Shown piece after piece: positions 26,474-33,938 of a stretch of 64,000 nt of DNA. Both the position numbers and the translations under genes were made by a program. The DNA lies in contig DATINJ010000269.1 in NCBI GenBank assembly GCA_035474375.1, forward strand, positions 5,695 to 69,694, in the 5' to 3' direction. This DNA comes from JANNPJ01 sp035474375 (GTDB lineage: Bacteria; Actinomycetota; Actinomycetes; Actinomycetales; Kineosporiaceae). A model generated the notes under the pieces. The model had not been told where the DNA came from. It did not search any database and saw nothing but the letters and a program-made list of their open reading frames with translations. How positions within the stretch are numbered: position 1 is the stretch's first letter; every line of letters starts with the position of its first letter.

Positions 26474-27570
26474 TGGATGCGCCGCAGCACCGACCCGTTC
26501 AGTCGCCCGCAACCGGGCCGTCGCCGGAACCGGCTCCGACCGGTCGTTCGGCGGTGACTCTTGCGCGGGTCGCCGAGGTCGCCGGTGTCTCGATCGCGAC
26601 CGCGTCCAGGGTGCTCAACGGCAGCACTCTGCGGACTGTTCGCGGTGACCTCCAGGAACGCGTCATGCTGGTGGCGGCCGATCTGGGTTACACCCCGAAC
26701 GCTCACGCCCAGGCGATGGCGCGGGGCAGCAGCACGATTATCGGTCTGATCGTGAACGACATCTCCGACCCGTACTTCTCCACGATCGCCGCCGGTGTCA
26801 TGCGGGTCGCTGAAGGCCGGGGGATCGTCGTCCTGGGCAGTACCCGAAACCAGTCCGCGCAGGAGCTGGAGTACGTGACGATGCTGCGGGTCCAGCGGGC
26901 GAAAGCGCTGGTGATCGTCGGCAGCCGGACGACCGACGCCAATCAGACGAAGCGGCTCGCCGCCGAGGTGGCAGCCTTCCAGGCTGCCGGGGGCAGGGTC
27001 TCCGTGGTGAGTCAGAATCGGCTCGGCGCCGATACCGTGATGCCGGAGAACCGGGCGGGTGCGCATGCGCTCGCCGTCGCTTTGGTGGAGGCGGGCCATC
27101 GCTCGTTCGCCGTGCTCGGTGGGCCGCCCACGCTGGTGGTGGCGACAGACCGGGTGAAGGGTTTCAGTGAGGGCGTGGCGGCCGCAGGATTGCCGGTGCA
27201 GAGCAATATTCGGGTGATTCCTGGTGACTTCACCCGGGACGGCGGATACGCGGCGGCAGGTCAGTTGTTGGACGACGGCCCGCTGCCGGATTGCATTTTC
27301 GCGGTGAACGACGTGATGGCGATGGGTGCGATGGCGGCGCTTCGCGAGCGCGGCTGCGTGGTCCCGCGCGACGTGGGGGTGGCCGGCTTCGACGACATCC
27401 CCACCCTGCGCGACATTGCGCCCGCGCTGACCACGGTGCGACTGCCGCTGGTGGAAATGGGGGAGCGGGCCGGGTCGATGGCGCTGGACGCCACTCCGGG
27501 GCAGGGCCCCCGGCTGCTCAGGATCCGCGGCGAGGTCGCGCTGCGCGAAAGCACCCGCCGCATGCGATGA
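26470..27570 (+). CDS. LacI-family transcriptional repressor
   Basis: The 366-residue protein has a LacI-type helix-turn-helix at residues 29-52 (TLARVAEVAGVSIATASRVLNG), the hinge helix around AHAQAMARGSSTIIGLIV, and a periplasmic-binding-like ligand domain. An extra Pro-rich N-terminus of about 25 residues precedes the helix-turn-helix. ATG 26470 overlaps the preceding stop. It most likely binds the palindromes at 16291-16306 and 16433-16452 and represses the whole operon, itself included, until a sugar inducer appears. Confidence 0.93.
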   Translation: MMDAPQHRPVQSPATGPSPEPAPTGRSAVTLARVAEVAGVSIATASRVLNGSTLRTVRGDLQERVMLVAADLGYTPNAHAQAMARGSSTIIGLIVNDISDPYFSTIAAGVMRVAEGRGIVVLGSTRNQSAQELEYVTMLRVQRAKALVIVGSRTTDANQTKRLAAEVAAFQAAGGRVSVVSQNRLGADTVMPENRAGAHALAVALVEAGHRSFAVLGGPPTLVVATDRVKGFSEGVAAAGLPVQSNIRVIPGDFTRDGGYAAAGQLLDDGPLPDCIFAVNDVMAMGAMAALRERGCVVPRDVGVAGFDDIPTLRDIAPALTTVRLPLVEMGERAGSMALDATPGQGPRLLRIRGEVALRESTRRMR

Positions 27571-27605
27571 GCCCCGCCCCCACCGTGGTGGGGACGGGGC
27601 TCATC
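27566..27605. terminator. Bidirectional terminator between lacI-type gene and glnA
   Basis: A 19-bp stem (27566-27584 with 27587-27605, one mismatch) overlaps the repressor stop codon and ends 17 bp before the glnA stop. It is placed to stop transcription from both convergent genes. Confidence 0.85.
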
Positions 27606-27621
27606 CGTTGCTCAGCGTGTC

Positions 27622-29046
27622 TTACACGTCGTAGTACAGCTCGAACTCGTGCGGGTGCGGCCGGAGCCGGACCGGGTCGATCTCGTTGAGCCGCTTGTAG
27701 TCGATGTACGTCTCGATCAAGTCCGAGGTGAACACGTTGCCCTCGGTGAGGTACGCGTGGTCGGCCTCGAGCGCGAGCAGGACCTCGGACAGCGAGCCCG
27801 GAACCTGATCGATCGACGCGTGCTCCTCCGGCGGCAGCTCGTAGAGGTCCTTGTCTACCGGAGCCGGCGGCTCGATCCGGTTCTTGATGCCGTCGAGACC
27901 GGCCATCAGCATCGCCGAGAACCCCAGGTACGGGTTGCCGGACGGGTCGGGGACCCGGAACTCGATGCGCTTGGCCTTCGGGTTGGATCCGGTCACCGGG
28001 ATCCGGACGCACGCGGAGCGGTTACGCGCCGAGTACACCAGGTTGACCGGGGCCTCGTAGCCGGGCACCAGCCGGTGGTACGAGTTCACCGTCGGGTTCG
28101 TGAACGCCAGCAGGCTCGGCGCGTGGTGCAGGAGGCCGCCGATGTACCAGCGGGCGAGGTCCGAGAGGCCGCCGTAGCCGCGCTCGTCATAGAAGAGCGG
28201 CTCGCCGTCCTTCCAGAGCGACTGGTGGCAGTGCATGCCGGAGCCGTTGTCACCGAAGATCGGCTTCGGCATGAACGTGACCGTCTTGCCGGCCTCATGT
28301 GCCACGTTCTTCACGATGTACTTGAAGAGCTGCACCTTGTCGGCGGACTTGCGCAGCGAGTCGAACCGATAGTTGATCTCGGCCTGGCCGGCGGTACCGA
28401 CCTCGTGGTGCGACCGTTCGACGTCGAGCCCCAGCGCATCCAGCTGGACACACATCTGGTCGCGCAGGTCGGCGTAGTGGTCCACCGGCGGAACCGGGAA
28501 ATAGCCTCCCTTGTAGGGAGTCTTGTGACCGCGGTTGCCGCCGTCCTCGACCCGGCCGGTGTTCCAGGCCGCCTCGATGGAGTCGATGTAGTAGTAGCTG
28601 GCGTTCTGCTTCGTCTCGAAGCGGACGTCGTCGAAGATGTAGAACTCGGCCTCGGGGGCGAAGAAGGCGGTGTCGGCGATGCCGGTCGACTTCAGGTAGG
28701 CCTCGGCCTTGCTCGCGACCTGGCGGGGGTCACGGCTGTACGGCTCGTCGGTGTACGGGTCGACGATGCTCATGTTGATGTTGAGCGTCTTCTCCGACCG
28801 GAACGGGTCGATGTACGCCGTATCCAGGTCGGGGATCATCTTCATGTCGGACTCGTGGATGGCCTGGAAGCCACGAATCGATGATCCGTCGAACATCTGG
28901 CCATCACTGAAGAAGTCGGCGTTCACCGACTTCGCCGGCACGTTGAAGTGCTGCATCACACCAGGCAAGTCGCAGAATCGGACGTCGACGAACTTGACAT
29001 CCTGGTCCGCGAGATACTTGATGACCTCATCGGCGTTGCTGAACAT
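27622..29046 (-). CDS. glnA: Glutamine synthetase type I
   Basis: The 474-residue protein matches GSI-beta in length and motifs: FDGSSIRGFQ, EAEFYIFDD, GHKTPYKGGYFP, FMPKPIFGDNGSGMHCHQS and the adenylylation loop KDLYELPPEE, with the target tyrosine near residue 402. It makes glutamine from glutamate, ammonia and ATP in a dodecamer. Presence of the tyrosine fits control by GlnE (971-4114). ATG 29046 follows GGAGG by five bases; a nine-residue extension is open but not supported. A GlnR-like site lies 88 bp upstream. Confidence 0.97.
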   Translation of the reverse strand: MFSNADEVIKYLADQDVKFVDVRFCDLPGVMQHFNVPAKSVNADFFSDGQMFDGSSIRGFQAIHESDMKMIPDLDTAYIDPFRSEKTLNINMSIVDPYTDEPYSRDPRQVASKAEAYLKSTGIADTAFFAPEAEFYIFDDVRFETKQNASYYYIDSIEAAWNTGRVEDGGNRGHKTPYKGGYFPVPPVDHYADLRDQMCVQLDALGLDVERSHHEVGTAGQAEINYRFDSLRKSADKVQLFKYIVKNVAHEAGKTVTFMPKPIFGDNGSGMHCHQSLWKDGEPLFYDERGYGGLSDLARWYIGGLLHHAPSLLAFTNPTVNSYHRLVPGYEAPVNLVYSARNRSACVRIPVTGSNPKAKRIEFRVPDPSGNPYLGFSAMLMAGLDGIKNRIEPPAPVDKDLYELPPEEHASIDQVPGSLSEVLLALEADHAYLTEGNVFTSDLIETYIDYKRLNEIDPVRLRPHPHEFELYYDV

Positions 29047-29133
29047 CCAACCTCCACGGTCGGGAACGGTCACGGTTCGGGCGGGACTGCTGGTGCGGTC
29101 ACGGCGGATCGCTGCGGACGTTAGGCGTCGTGC

Positions 29134-29171
29134 TTTTCCGGCGAGTGTCGCAGAGGTTTCGCAATGATTAC
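29134..29171 (-). promoter_or_regulatory. Four-part GlnR-binding site upstream of glnA
   Basis: Read on the minus strand the pattern is GTAAT-6-GAAAC-6-GACAC-6-GAAAA. This fits the streptomycete GlnR consensus gTnAC-6-GaAAC-6-GtnAC-6-GAAAc, with all three spacers exactly six bases. It ends 88 bp before the glnA start, as expected for an OmpR-type nitrogen activator. The match is from memory of the consensus. Confidence 0.7.
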
Positions 29172-29282
29172 GACATGGCCCTCTACGTGTCGACCGCGTG
29201 GCGATTCTGTGTCGGCCCGATCAGCAGCAGCGATCATCGGGTGACTTGTTGACCTTACTCCCGTGGTCAGGGGCGGGTGGAG

Positions 29283-29311
29283 TAGGCATGGCGCTACGCC
29301 GGGCGGGAAGC
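29283..29311. repeat. 29-bp direct repeat, copy 1
   Basis: TAGGCATGGCGCTACGC begins a 29-bp sequence that recurs at 29680-29708 with 27 of 29 identical bases. Similarity extends left through GGGTGGAGT. The two copies flank a degraded gene. Each contains ATGGCGCTACGC after a GGTGGAG, like a gene start, but the reading frames soon stop or lose coding character. Confidence 0.6.
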
Positions 29312-29353
29312 CGCGCAAGACTGGATTGACCTCAGCTGACACGCGGGGGACGC

Positions 29354-29680
29354 ATGACGGTTTTCGGATGCCGGAGCTGCGATGCCACTCTGACGGTTCC
29401 GATGTCGAGGGTGGCGCTCCCCGTCCACGCGGACCAGAAGTACGGGAACGGGCCGGGATCGCTCGCCCCGGCGCTGGAGTCCGGCACCTTCGCGGTGAAT
29501 CCGCTGCCTTCCGGTTCGCCATGGCGCCGGTGGGCCGAACTCGACGAACTCCCCATGGTCAGTGGCAGGGCCCGTTCGCCAAGCGGTGATCGCCAGTTGT
29601 GCCCGGGATTGTGCTCGGAATGGGCCTTGAGGCAGGCACAGCTGGCGATCTTGGCCGGGGCCCTTGGTGGGGGTGGAGTT
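29354..29680 (+). pseudogene. Remnant of a small zinc-ribbon-like conserved protein
   Basis: ATG 29354 opens MTVFGCRSCDATLTVPMSRV followed by ALPVHADQKYG and a PSGSPWRRWAELDE segment. This looks like the N-terminal 60 or so residues of a conserved streptomycete hypothetical protein with a CxxC knuckle. After about residue 75 the similarity and gene-like codon pattern fade, and the frame runs into Gly/Arg-rich sequence overlapping the convergent VOC gene. The rest of the protein seems lost. The flanking direct repeats suggest recombination. Confidence 0.4.
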
Positions 29681-29708
29681 AGGCATGGCGCTACGCAGGG
29701 CGCGAAGC
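29680..29708. repeat. 29-bp direct repeat, copy 2
   Basis: Second copy of the repeat at 29283-29311, 397 bp away and in the same orientation. The stretch from here to 29780 is Gly/Arg-rich in every frame and I see no gene in it. Confidence 0.6.
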
Positions 29709-29780
29709 GGTCCGGGCGGGGCGGGGGAGTGGGCCGGGGCGCGGCGGCGGAGTGGGCGGGGGCGCGGCGGCGGAGCGGAT

Positions 29781-30179
29781 TCAGGTTGAGGCCGAGGCCG
29801 CGCGCTCGGCGTCGCCGCGGAGAATGCAGAACTCATTGCCTTCGGGATCGGCCAGCGTGACCCAGCCGGTGCCGTCCGGTTTCCTCAGGTCGGTCACCGG
29901 CTTCGCACCGAGGTCAATGAGTCGCTCGAGTTCCTCGTCCCGGGTGCCGGTGCGGGGGAACAAGTCAAAGTGGATCCGGTTCTTGCCTTGCTTCGGTTCC
30001 GGTACCTCGATGAACAGCACGCGGTGCACTCGGTCGCGGGACTGAATCAGGCATTCATCGTGCCCCGGCAGATTCGGGTCGTCTGGGTCGTCGATGTAGT
30101 CCAGGACCGCGCACCACCAGTTCGCGAGGGTGTACGCATCCTGGCAGTCGACGGAGGTGTGCGAGATGAAGGAGGACAT
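29781..30179 (-). CDS. VOC-family (glyoxalase-like) protein
   Basis: The 132-residue protein is a single glyoxalase-like domain: LANWWCAVLDYIDDP near the N-terminus, NRIHFDLFP in the middle and TLADPEGNEFCILRG at the end. Such domains occur in resistance proteins, lyases and uncharacterised actinobacterial proteins, and no substrate can be assigned. It starts with ATG at 30179, divergent from the RDD gene 59 bp away. Confidence 0.85.
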   Translation of the reverse strand: MSSFISHTSVDCQDAYTLANWWCAVLDYIDDPDDPNLPGHDECLIQSRDRVHRVLFIEVPEPKQGKNRIHFDLFPRTGTRDEELERLIDLGAKPVTDLRKPDGTGWVTLADPEGNEFCILRGDAERAASAST

Positions 30180-30225
30180 CAGCCCATTCTCCGCACCCGC
30201 CGTCCATCTGCCCAGTCGAATTCTC

Positions 30226-30231
30226 TACACT
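30226..30231 (+). promoter_or_regulatory. -10 element of a probable leaderless promoter
   Basis: TACACT ends eight bases before the GTG start of the RDD gene at 30239. No ribosome binding site exists there, so transcription probably begins at or next to the start codon. Confidence 0.4.
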
Positions 30232-30238
30232 CCAGAGC

Positions 30239-30706
30239 GTGGTGGATCGTCGCGACCTCGGGTCGTGGTTGCAGGGCCCGGACGCGACGTCCGGGCCGGA
30301 TTCCGGGTATCCCGGTCAACGGCTCGGACGCCCGCAGACCGGGCCGAGTTCGCTTGCTGGAGCCGGCCGACGGTTCGCCGGCCTGTGCATCGACTGGATC
30401 TTCTGCCTGCTCATCGCGCGCGGGTTTTTTGGCCCAGAAGCGTTGCAAGCCAACGGTTCTCTGTCGGTTGTCGGAGTTCTGGTGGTGGTCAATCTGTTGC
30501 TCGTGGGGACCGCCGGTGCGACCGTCGGGCAGCGATTGGTCGGCATTCAAGTCGAACGGCTGGACGGCGGTCGTCCAGGGCTGATGAAGGCCTTGATTCG
30601 TGCCGTGCTGCTTGGGCTTGGCATTCCGGCGCTGACTTTCGCGTGGGAACGTGATCGGCGTGGGTTGCACGACCTGGCGTCGCAGACCCTGGTAGCGATG
30701 CGTTAG
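30239..30706 (+). CDS. RDD-domain membrane protein
   Basis: The 155-residue protein has a polar N-terminus and then an RDD domain: RRFAGLCIDWIFCLLIA (helix 1 with the R and D), a second helix SVVGVLVVVNLLLVGTAGATVGQRLVGIQV and a third near residues 118-131, ending with the DRRGLHDLAS signature. RDD proteins are small integral membrane proteins of largely unknown role. GTG 30239 or the following GTG is the start, apparently leaderless. An RDD gene stands beside glnA1 in mycobacteria as well. Confidence 0.88.
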   Translation: MVDRRDLGSWLQGPDATSGPDSGYPGQRLGRPQTGPSSLAGAGRRFAGLCIDWIFCLLIARGFFGPEALQANGSLSVVGVLVVVNLLLVGTAGATVGQRLVGIQVERLDGGRPGLMKALIRAVLLGLGIPALTFAWERDRRGLHDLASQTLVAMR

Positions 30707-30720
30707 CTGAGCTGAGGGCT

Positions 30721-30750
30721 CGGGGCCCGAACGTCGTCGTTCGTGCCCGG
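30721..30750 (+). terminator. Hairpin after the RDD gene
   Basis: CGGGGCCCGAACG (30721-30733) pairs with CGTTCGTGCCCGG (30738-30750) at 11 of 13 positions around a four-base loop, 15 bp after the stop. Confidence 0.55.
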
Positions 30751-30755
30751 AGCGG

Positions 30756-30980
30756 CTAGTGGACGACCTGGCGTCTCTGGGCTCTGCCCTCGACAAATGA
30801 GCTGGCTGCTGGAATCTTCGCTAGATCTCGCATGGTTCGTGCATCGTCGATCTGTCGGCTTCGGTCGGCGTCGACCGAGAGTGCGGCGTTCAGCGCCGCC
30901 GATCGGGCGAGGCCCGCATCGGCTCGCCGTACCCACACCCCCATGATCCTGACAACATCGGTAGTGGCATTCATGAGCAT
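30756..30980 (-). CDS. Small basic hypothetical protein (74 aa)
   Basis: ATG 30978-30980 is preceded by GGAGGAG and GAGG at suitable distances. The product MLMNATTDVVRIMGVWVRR continues with an Ala-rich helix and a basic tail ending AQRRQVV. It has no signal peptide or motif that I recognise. Support rests on the good ribosome site and its fit between flanking hairpins. The 206 bp from here to the DUF4191 gene hold nothing I can support. Confidence 0.45.
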   Translation of the reverse strand: MLMNATTDVVRIMGVWVRRADAGLARSAALNAALSVDADRSRQIDDARTMRDLAKIPAASSFVEGRAQRRQVVH

Positions 30981-31186
30981 CGATGACCTCTCCTCCGAGA
31001 TGAGGATTCCCCGTCTGGCTATCGGTCGGCCGTGAACGGCTGACCACAAAAAGCTACTTCAGTCCTCCCCATAGGAACAGGGGGGCCATCCGTACAGTGG
31101 CCAGTGATGTGTACGACAGGTTCGACGGAGAACCTGAGCCCTTACCAGTGGGAGATCTGGAAAGCCAGAGCGGAGGGATCTGGAAG

Positions 31187-31903
31187 TCAGCGACCCTTGG
31201 TCGCGCGGCGGTCCGGCCGCATCCGGCTCGGGTCCACACCCTTGGGGATCGGCAGCCGGGCCGGGCCGAGCGCGTGCAGGCGCTTGGCAACGGCACTCAC
31301 CTCAGCCTTGGTGAGTACCGGACGCTTGCGCATGATCGTCCGCGAGAGCTTCTGCAGCGGGACTTGGCCTTCATCCGCGCCAGCGTTCAGCACCACGACC
31401 GGGACGTCGGGCAGGACCCGGTTGAGGCGCTTGCGCTCCAGATCGACAAGCCGGTTCACCCGCGGCACCGGGCCCTCGGTGACGAGCACGATGCCGGGTC
31501 GGCCAATCGCCCGGAAGACCAGGTCCTGGGTACGAGGATCCACGGCGACCGGCTGCTCCTCGACGTTCCAGCCCCGCCGAAGCCCTTTCAGGGCATACCC
31601 GGCAGCGCCCTTCTGGCCCGAGATCTGCGAGTAGGCGGCCCGCTCAGCTCGGCGGCCCATGATGATGACGGCGAGCATGACGCCGGTGATCACGCCCAGG
31701 ATCGTGACGTAGATCGGATGGTGGATCAGCACGCCGATCAGCAGCCCCAGAGCCACCGAACCGACGAACGCCAGGAGCATCAGCCAGACCACGGCGGGGT
31801 CCGACTTGCGGGTCATCGTGAAGACGGCCCGGATCTGGGAGAGCCGACCTTGCTTGGCCGGGTCGGCGTCCTTTGCGTCCTTGGGTGCAGCGTTGCGAGC
31901 CAT
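31187..31903 (-). CDS. DUF4191 membrane protein
   Basis: The 238-residue protein has a charged N-terminus, two adjacent membrane helices near residues 40-85 (VVWLMLLAFVGSVALGLLIGV and ILGVITGVMLAVIIMG) and a long cytoplasmic domain with GLRRGWNVEEQPVAVDPRTQDLVFRAIG. This matches the DUF4191 family found next to lipA in actinobacteria. ATG 31903 gives MARNAAPK; the frame is open 17 codons further upstream but would overlap lipA. The role is unknown, and linkage to lipoate genes is conserved. Confidence 0.9.
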   Translation of the reverse strand: MARNAAPKDAKDADPAKQGRLSQIRAVFTMTRKSDPAVVWLMLLAFVGSVALGLLIGVLIHHPIYVTILGVITGVMLAVIIMGRRAERAAYSQISGQKGAAGYALKGLRRGWNVEEQPVAVDPRTQDLVFRAIGRPGIVLVTEGPVPRVNRLVDLERKRLNRVLPDVPVVVLNAGADEGQVPLQKLSRTIMRKRPVLTKAEVSAVAKRLHALGPARLPIPKGVDPSRMRPDRRATKGR

Positions 31904-31922
31904 GTGCGAAGGATACTTCCAG

Positions 31923-32942
31923 TCAGGCGAGGTCAGGGACGAGGGCACTGGCAACCTGCCGGGCAGTGCCGGCCTCGGTGAGGTGGATCAGCTCGGGCGG
32001 CACGGTCTCGCCTCGGCGCTTCATCGCCTGGGCCCATAGTCGCCCGGCGCGGTAGGAGGAGCGCACCAGCGGCCCGGACATCACCCCGGCGAAGCCCAGC
32101 TCCTCGGCTTCGGCGTTCAGTTCGACGAATTCCTCCGGCCGTACCCAGCGGTCCACCGGATGGTGCAACGGGGAGGGACGCAGGTACTGCGTGATGGTGA
32201 TCAGGTCACAGCCGGCCGCGTGCAGATCGCGCAGGGCCTCGGAGATCTCGGCCCGGGTCTCGCCCATCCCGAGGATCAGGTTCGACTTGGTGACCTGTCC
32301 CTTGGATCGGGCCAGCTCGATCACGCCGAGCGAGCGTTCGTAGCTGAAAGCCGGACGAATCCGCTTGAAGATCCGCGGAACGGTCTCCAGGTTGTGCGCG
32401 AAGACCTGCGGCGCGGCGTCAAATACCTGCTGGAGTAGTTCTGGCTTGCCGGAGAAGTCGGGGACCAAGATCTCGACCCCGGTTCCCGGGGCGACGGCAT
32501 GGATCGCGCGGATCGTCTCCGCGTACAGCCAGGCGCCCTCATCCTCCAGGTCGTCCCGGGCGACACCCGTGACGGTCGCGTAGCGCAGCCCCATGGTCGC
32601 AACGCTCTCGGCGACCCGGCGGGGCTCGTCGACGTCCAGCGGAGACGGTTTCCCGGAGTGGATCTGGCAGAAGTCACAGCGCCGAGTGCACTGATCGCCA
32701 CCGATCAGGAAGGTCGCCTCGCGGTCTTCCCAGCATTCGAAAATGTTGGGACAGCCGGCCTCCTGGCAGACCGTGTGCAGGCCTTCCTTCTTCACCAAAC
32801 TGGTCAAAGCCGTATATTCCGGGCCCATTCGAGCCGTGGTCCGGATCCACGGCGGTTTGCGTTCGATCGGGGTCTCGGCGTTGCGTGCCTCCACGCGAAG
32901 CAGCCGTCGGCCTTCCGGTGCGAGCGTCACCTGAACTCCCAT
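31923..32942 (-). CDS. lipA: Lipoyl synthase
   Basis: The 339-residue radical SAM enzyme inserts two sulfur atoms into protein-bound octanoyl groups. Both iron-sulfur clusters are visible: the auxiliary cluster CQEAGCPNIFEC (Cys59, 64, 70) and the radical SAM cluster CTRRCDFC (Cys85, 89, 92). The C-terminal region carries the usual GPLVRSSYRA with the conserved RSSY serine. ATG 32942 (MGVQVTLAPEG) is favoured over an upstream codon 21 residues earlier. It follows lipB on the same strand and would act on SucB and GcvH proteins. Confidence 0.96.
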   Translation of the reverse strand: MGVQVTLAPEGRRLLRVEARNAETPIERKPPWIRTTARMGPEYTALTSLVKKEGLHTVCQEAGCPNIFECWEDREATFLIGGDQCTRRCDFCQIHSGKPSPLDVDEPRRVAESVATMGLRYATVTGVARDDLEDEGAWLYAETIRAIHAVAPGTGVEILVPDFSGKPELLQQVFDAAPQVFAHNLETVPRIFKRIRPAFSYERSLGVIELARSKGQVTKSNLILGMGETRAEISEALRDLHAAGCDLITITQYLRPSPLHHPVDRWVRPEEFVELNAEAEELGFAGVMSGPLVRSSYRAGRLWAQAMKRRGETVPPELIHLTEAGTARQVASALVPDLA

Positions 32943-33088
32943 ATCTCGCGGACCGTCGATCTTGCTCAAACGCACCGCAGATCGGCACGCCGACGTCACA
33001 CGCATCGCTGGCTTCCACTGTAAGCGCCTGGTCTGCCCAGTCTCATCCCGGCCCCGGTGTGAGCTTTCAGTTAGTGGCGCCGGGTGCT

Positions 33089-33173
33089 GAGTGCGGGCGA
33101 GGGTTCGGGCGGAATCCGACGCGCTGGGATGCCGAGCGCGGGCGAGGGGTTCGGGTGGAATCCGACGCGCTGG
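33089..33173. repeat. Two-copy tandem repeat (about 45 bp) between lipB and lipA
   Basis: A 39-40-bp unit starting GAGTGCGGGCGAGG and ending CCGACGCGCTGG occurs at 33089-33127 and 33134-33173 with about three differences. It occupies the spacer after the lipB stop. It has no coding role in any frame that I can support. Confidence 0.6.
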
Positions 33174-33200
33174 CTCTGCTGGGATGAGGGTGCAACTGCG

Positions 33201-33929
33201 TCAGGCGGCACCCGTTGTCGCACCCGTTGTCGCGCCTGCTGTCGGGCCCGTTGTTGCGGCTGCCCTGGGGCGTCGGCCTGCGCTGTGCCCGGCCAGGTCG
33301 GATCGCTGCAAGGCCGCCTCGACCAGTGGAACCACCTCGGCGACGCCCACCTCGCGGCCGAGTTCGGTACTGAGTGAGGTGACCCCGGCGTCCGGGATCC
33401 CGCAGGGGACGATCTGGCCGAAACCGCCGAGGTTGGCACCGCAGTTCAGGGAGAATCCGTGCATCGTGACGTGCTTGGCCACGCGGATCCCGATCGCTGC
33501 GATCTTGCGTTCGGGTCGCAGTTCGTCGGCCGGTAACCAGGCGCCGCTGCGACCGGGCACCCGACCAACGGTGAGTCCGAACTCGGCACAGACCTCGATC
33601 AGCATTCCCTCCAGCCGCCGGACGTAGGCCACCACGTCGATGGGTGCGGCCAACCGAACGATCGGATACCCGACCAGTTGCCCGGGACCATGCCAGGTGA
33701 TCTTGCCGCCACGGTCGACGTCTACCACCGGGGTGCCGTCGAACGGGCGCTCGTGTGGTTCAGTCCGCCGGCCGGCGGTGTAGACAGCCTGGTGCTCAAG
33801 CAGCATCACGGTCGGCCCGACCTCGCCGGCAACGACCTGTGCGTGCAGTTCCCGCTGCATCTGCCAGGCCGTTTCATAGGGAACCGCGTCGGTGCCGTAT
33901 CCGGGGTGCACGATCCGAAGAGATTCCAC
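33201..33929 (-). CDS. lipB: Octanoyltransferase
   Basis: The 242-residue protein transfers octanoate from acyl carrier protein to lipoyl domains. Family motifs are LEHQAVYTAGRRTEP, DRGGKITWHGPGQLVGYPI, RKIAAIGIRVAKHVTMHGFSLN with the conserved lysine, and IVPCGIPDAGVTSL with the catalytic cysteine. The last 30 residues are an Ala/Thr/Gly tail (ATTGPTAGATTGATTG), encoded by a degenerate 12-bp repeat, beyond the usual family end. It lies upstream of lipA in the same orientation. Confidence 0.95.
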   Translation of the reverse strand: MESLRIVHPGYGTDAVPYETAWQMQRELHAQVVAGEVGPTVMLLEHQAVYTAGRRTEPHERPFDGTPVVDVDRGGKITWHGPGQLVGYPIVRLAAPIDVVAYVRRLEGMLIEVCAEFGLTVGRVPGRSGAWLPADELRPERKIAAIGIRVAKHVTMHGFSLNCGANLGGFGQIVPCGIPDAGVTSLSTELGREVGVAEVVPLVEAALQRSDLAGHSAGRRPRAAATTGPTAGATTGATTGAA

Positions 33930-33938
33930 CTCAGCAGA

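Noticed and set aside
27649..28884. A 411-codon plus-strand frame over glnA.
   Set aside because: It is antisense to an intact glutamine synthetase and is dominated by Val/Arg/Gly/Asp shadows.
31923..32942. LipA as a radical SAM maturase for the QDKW repeat protein.
   Set aside because: It has the full lipoyl synthase cysteine pattern and sits in the conserved lipB-lipA context 9 kb away. Nothing links it to the repeat protein.
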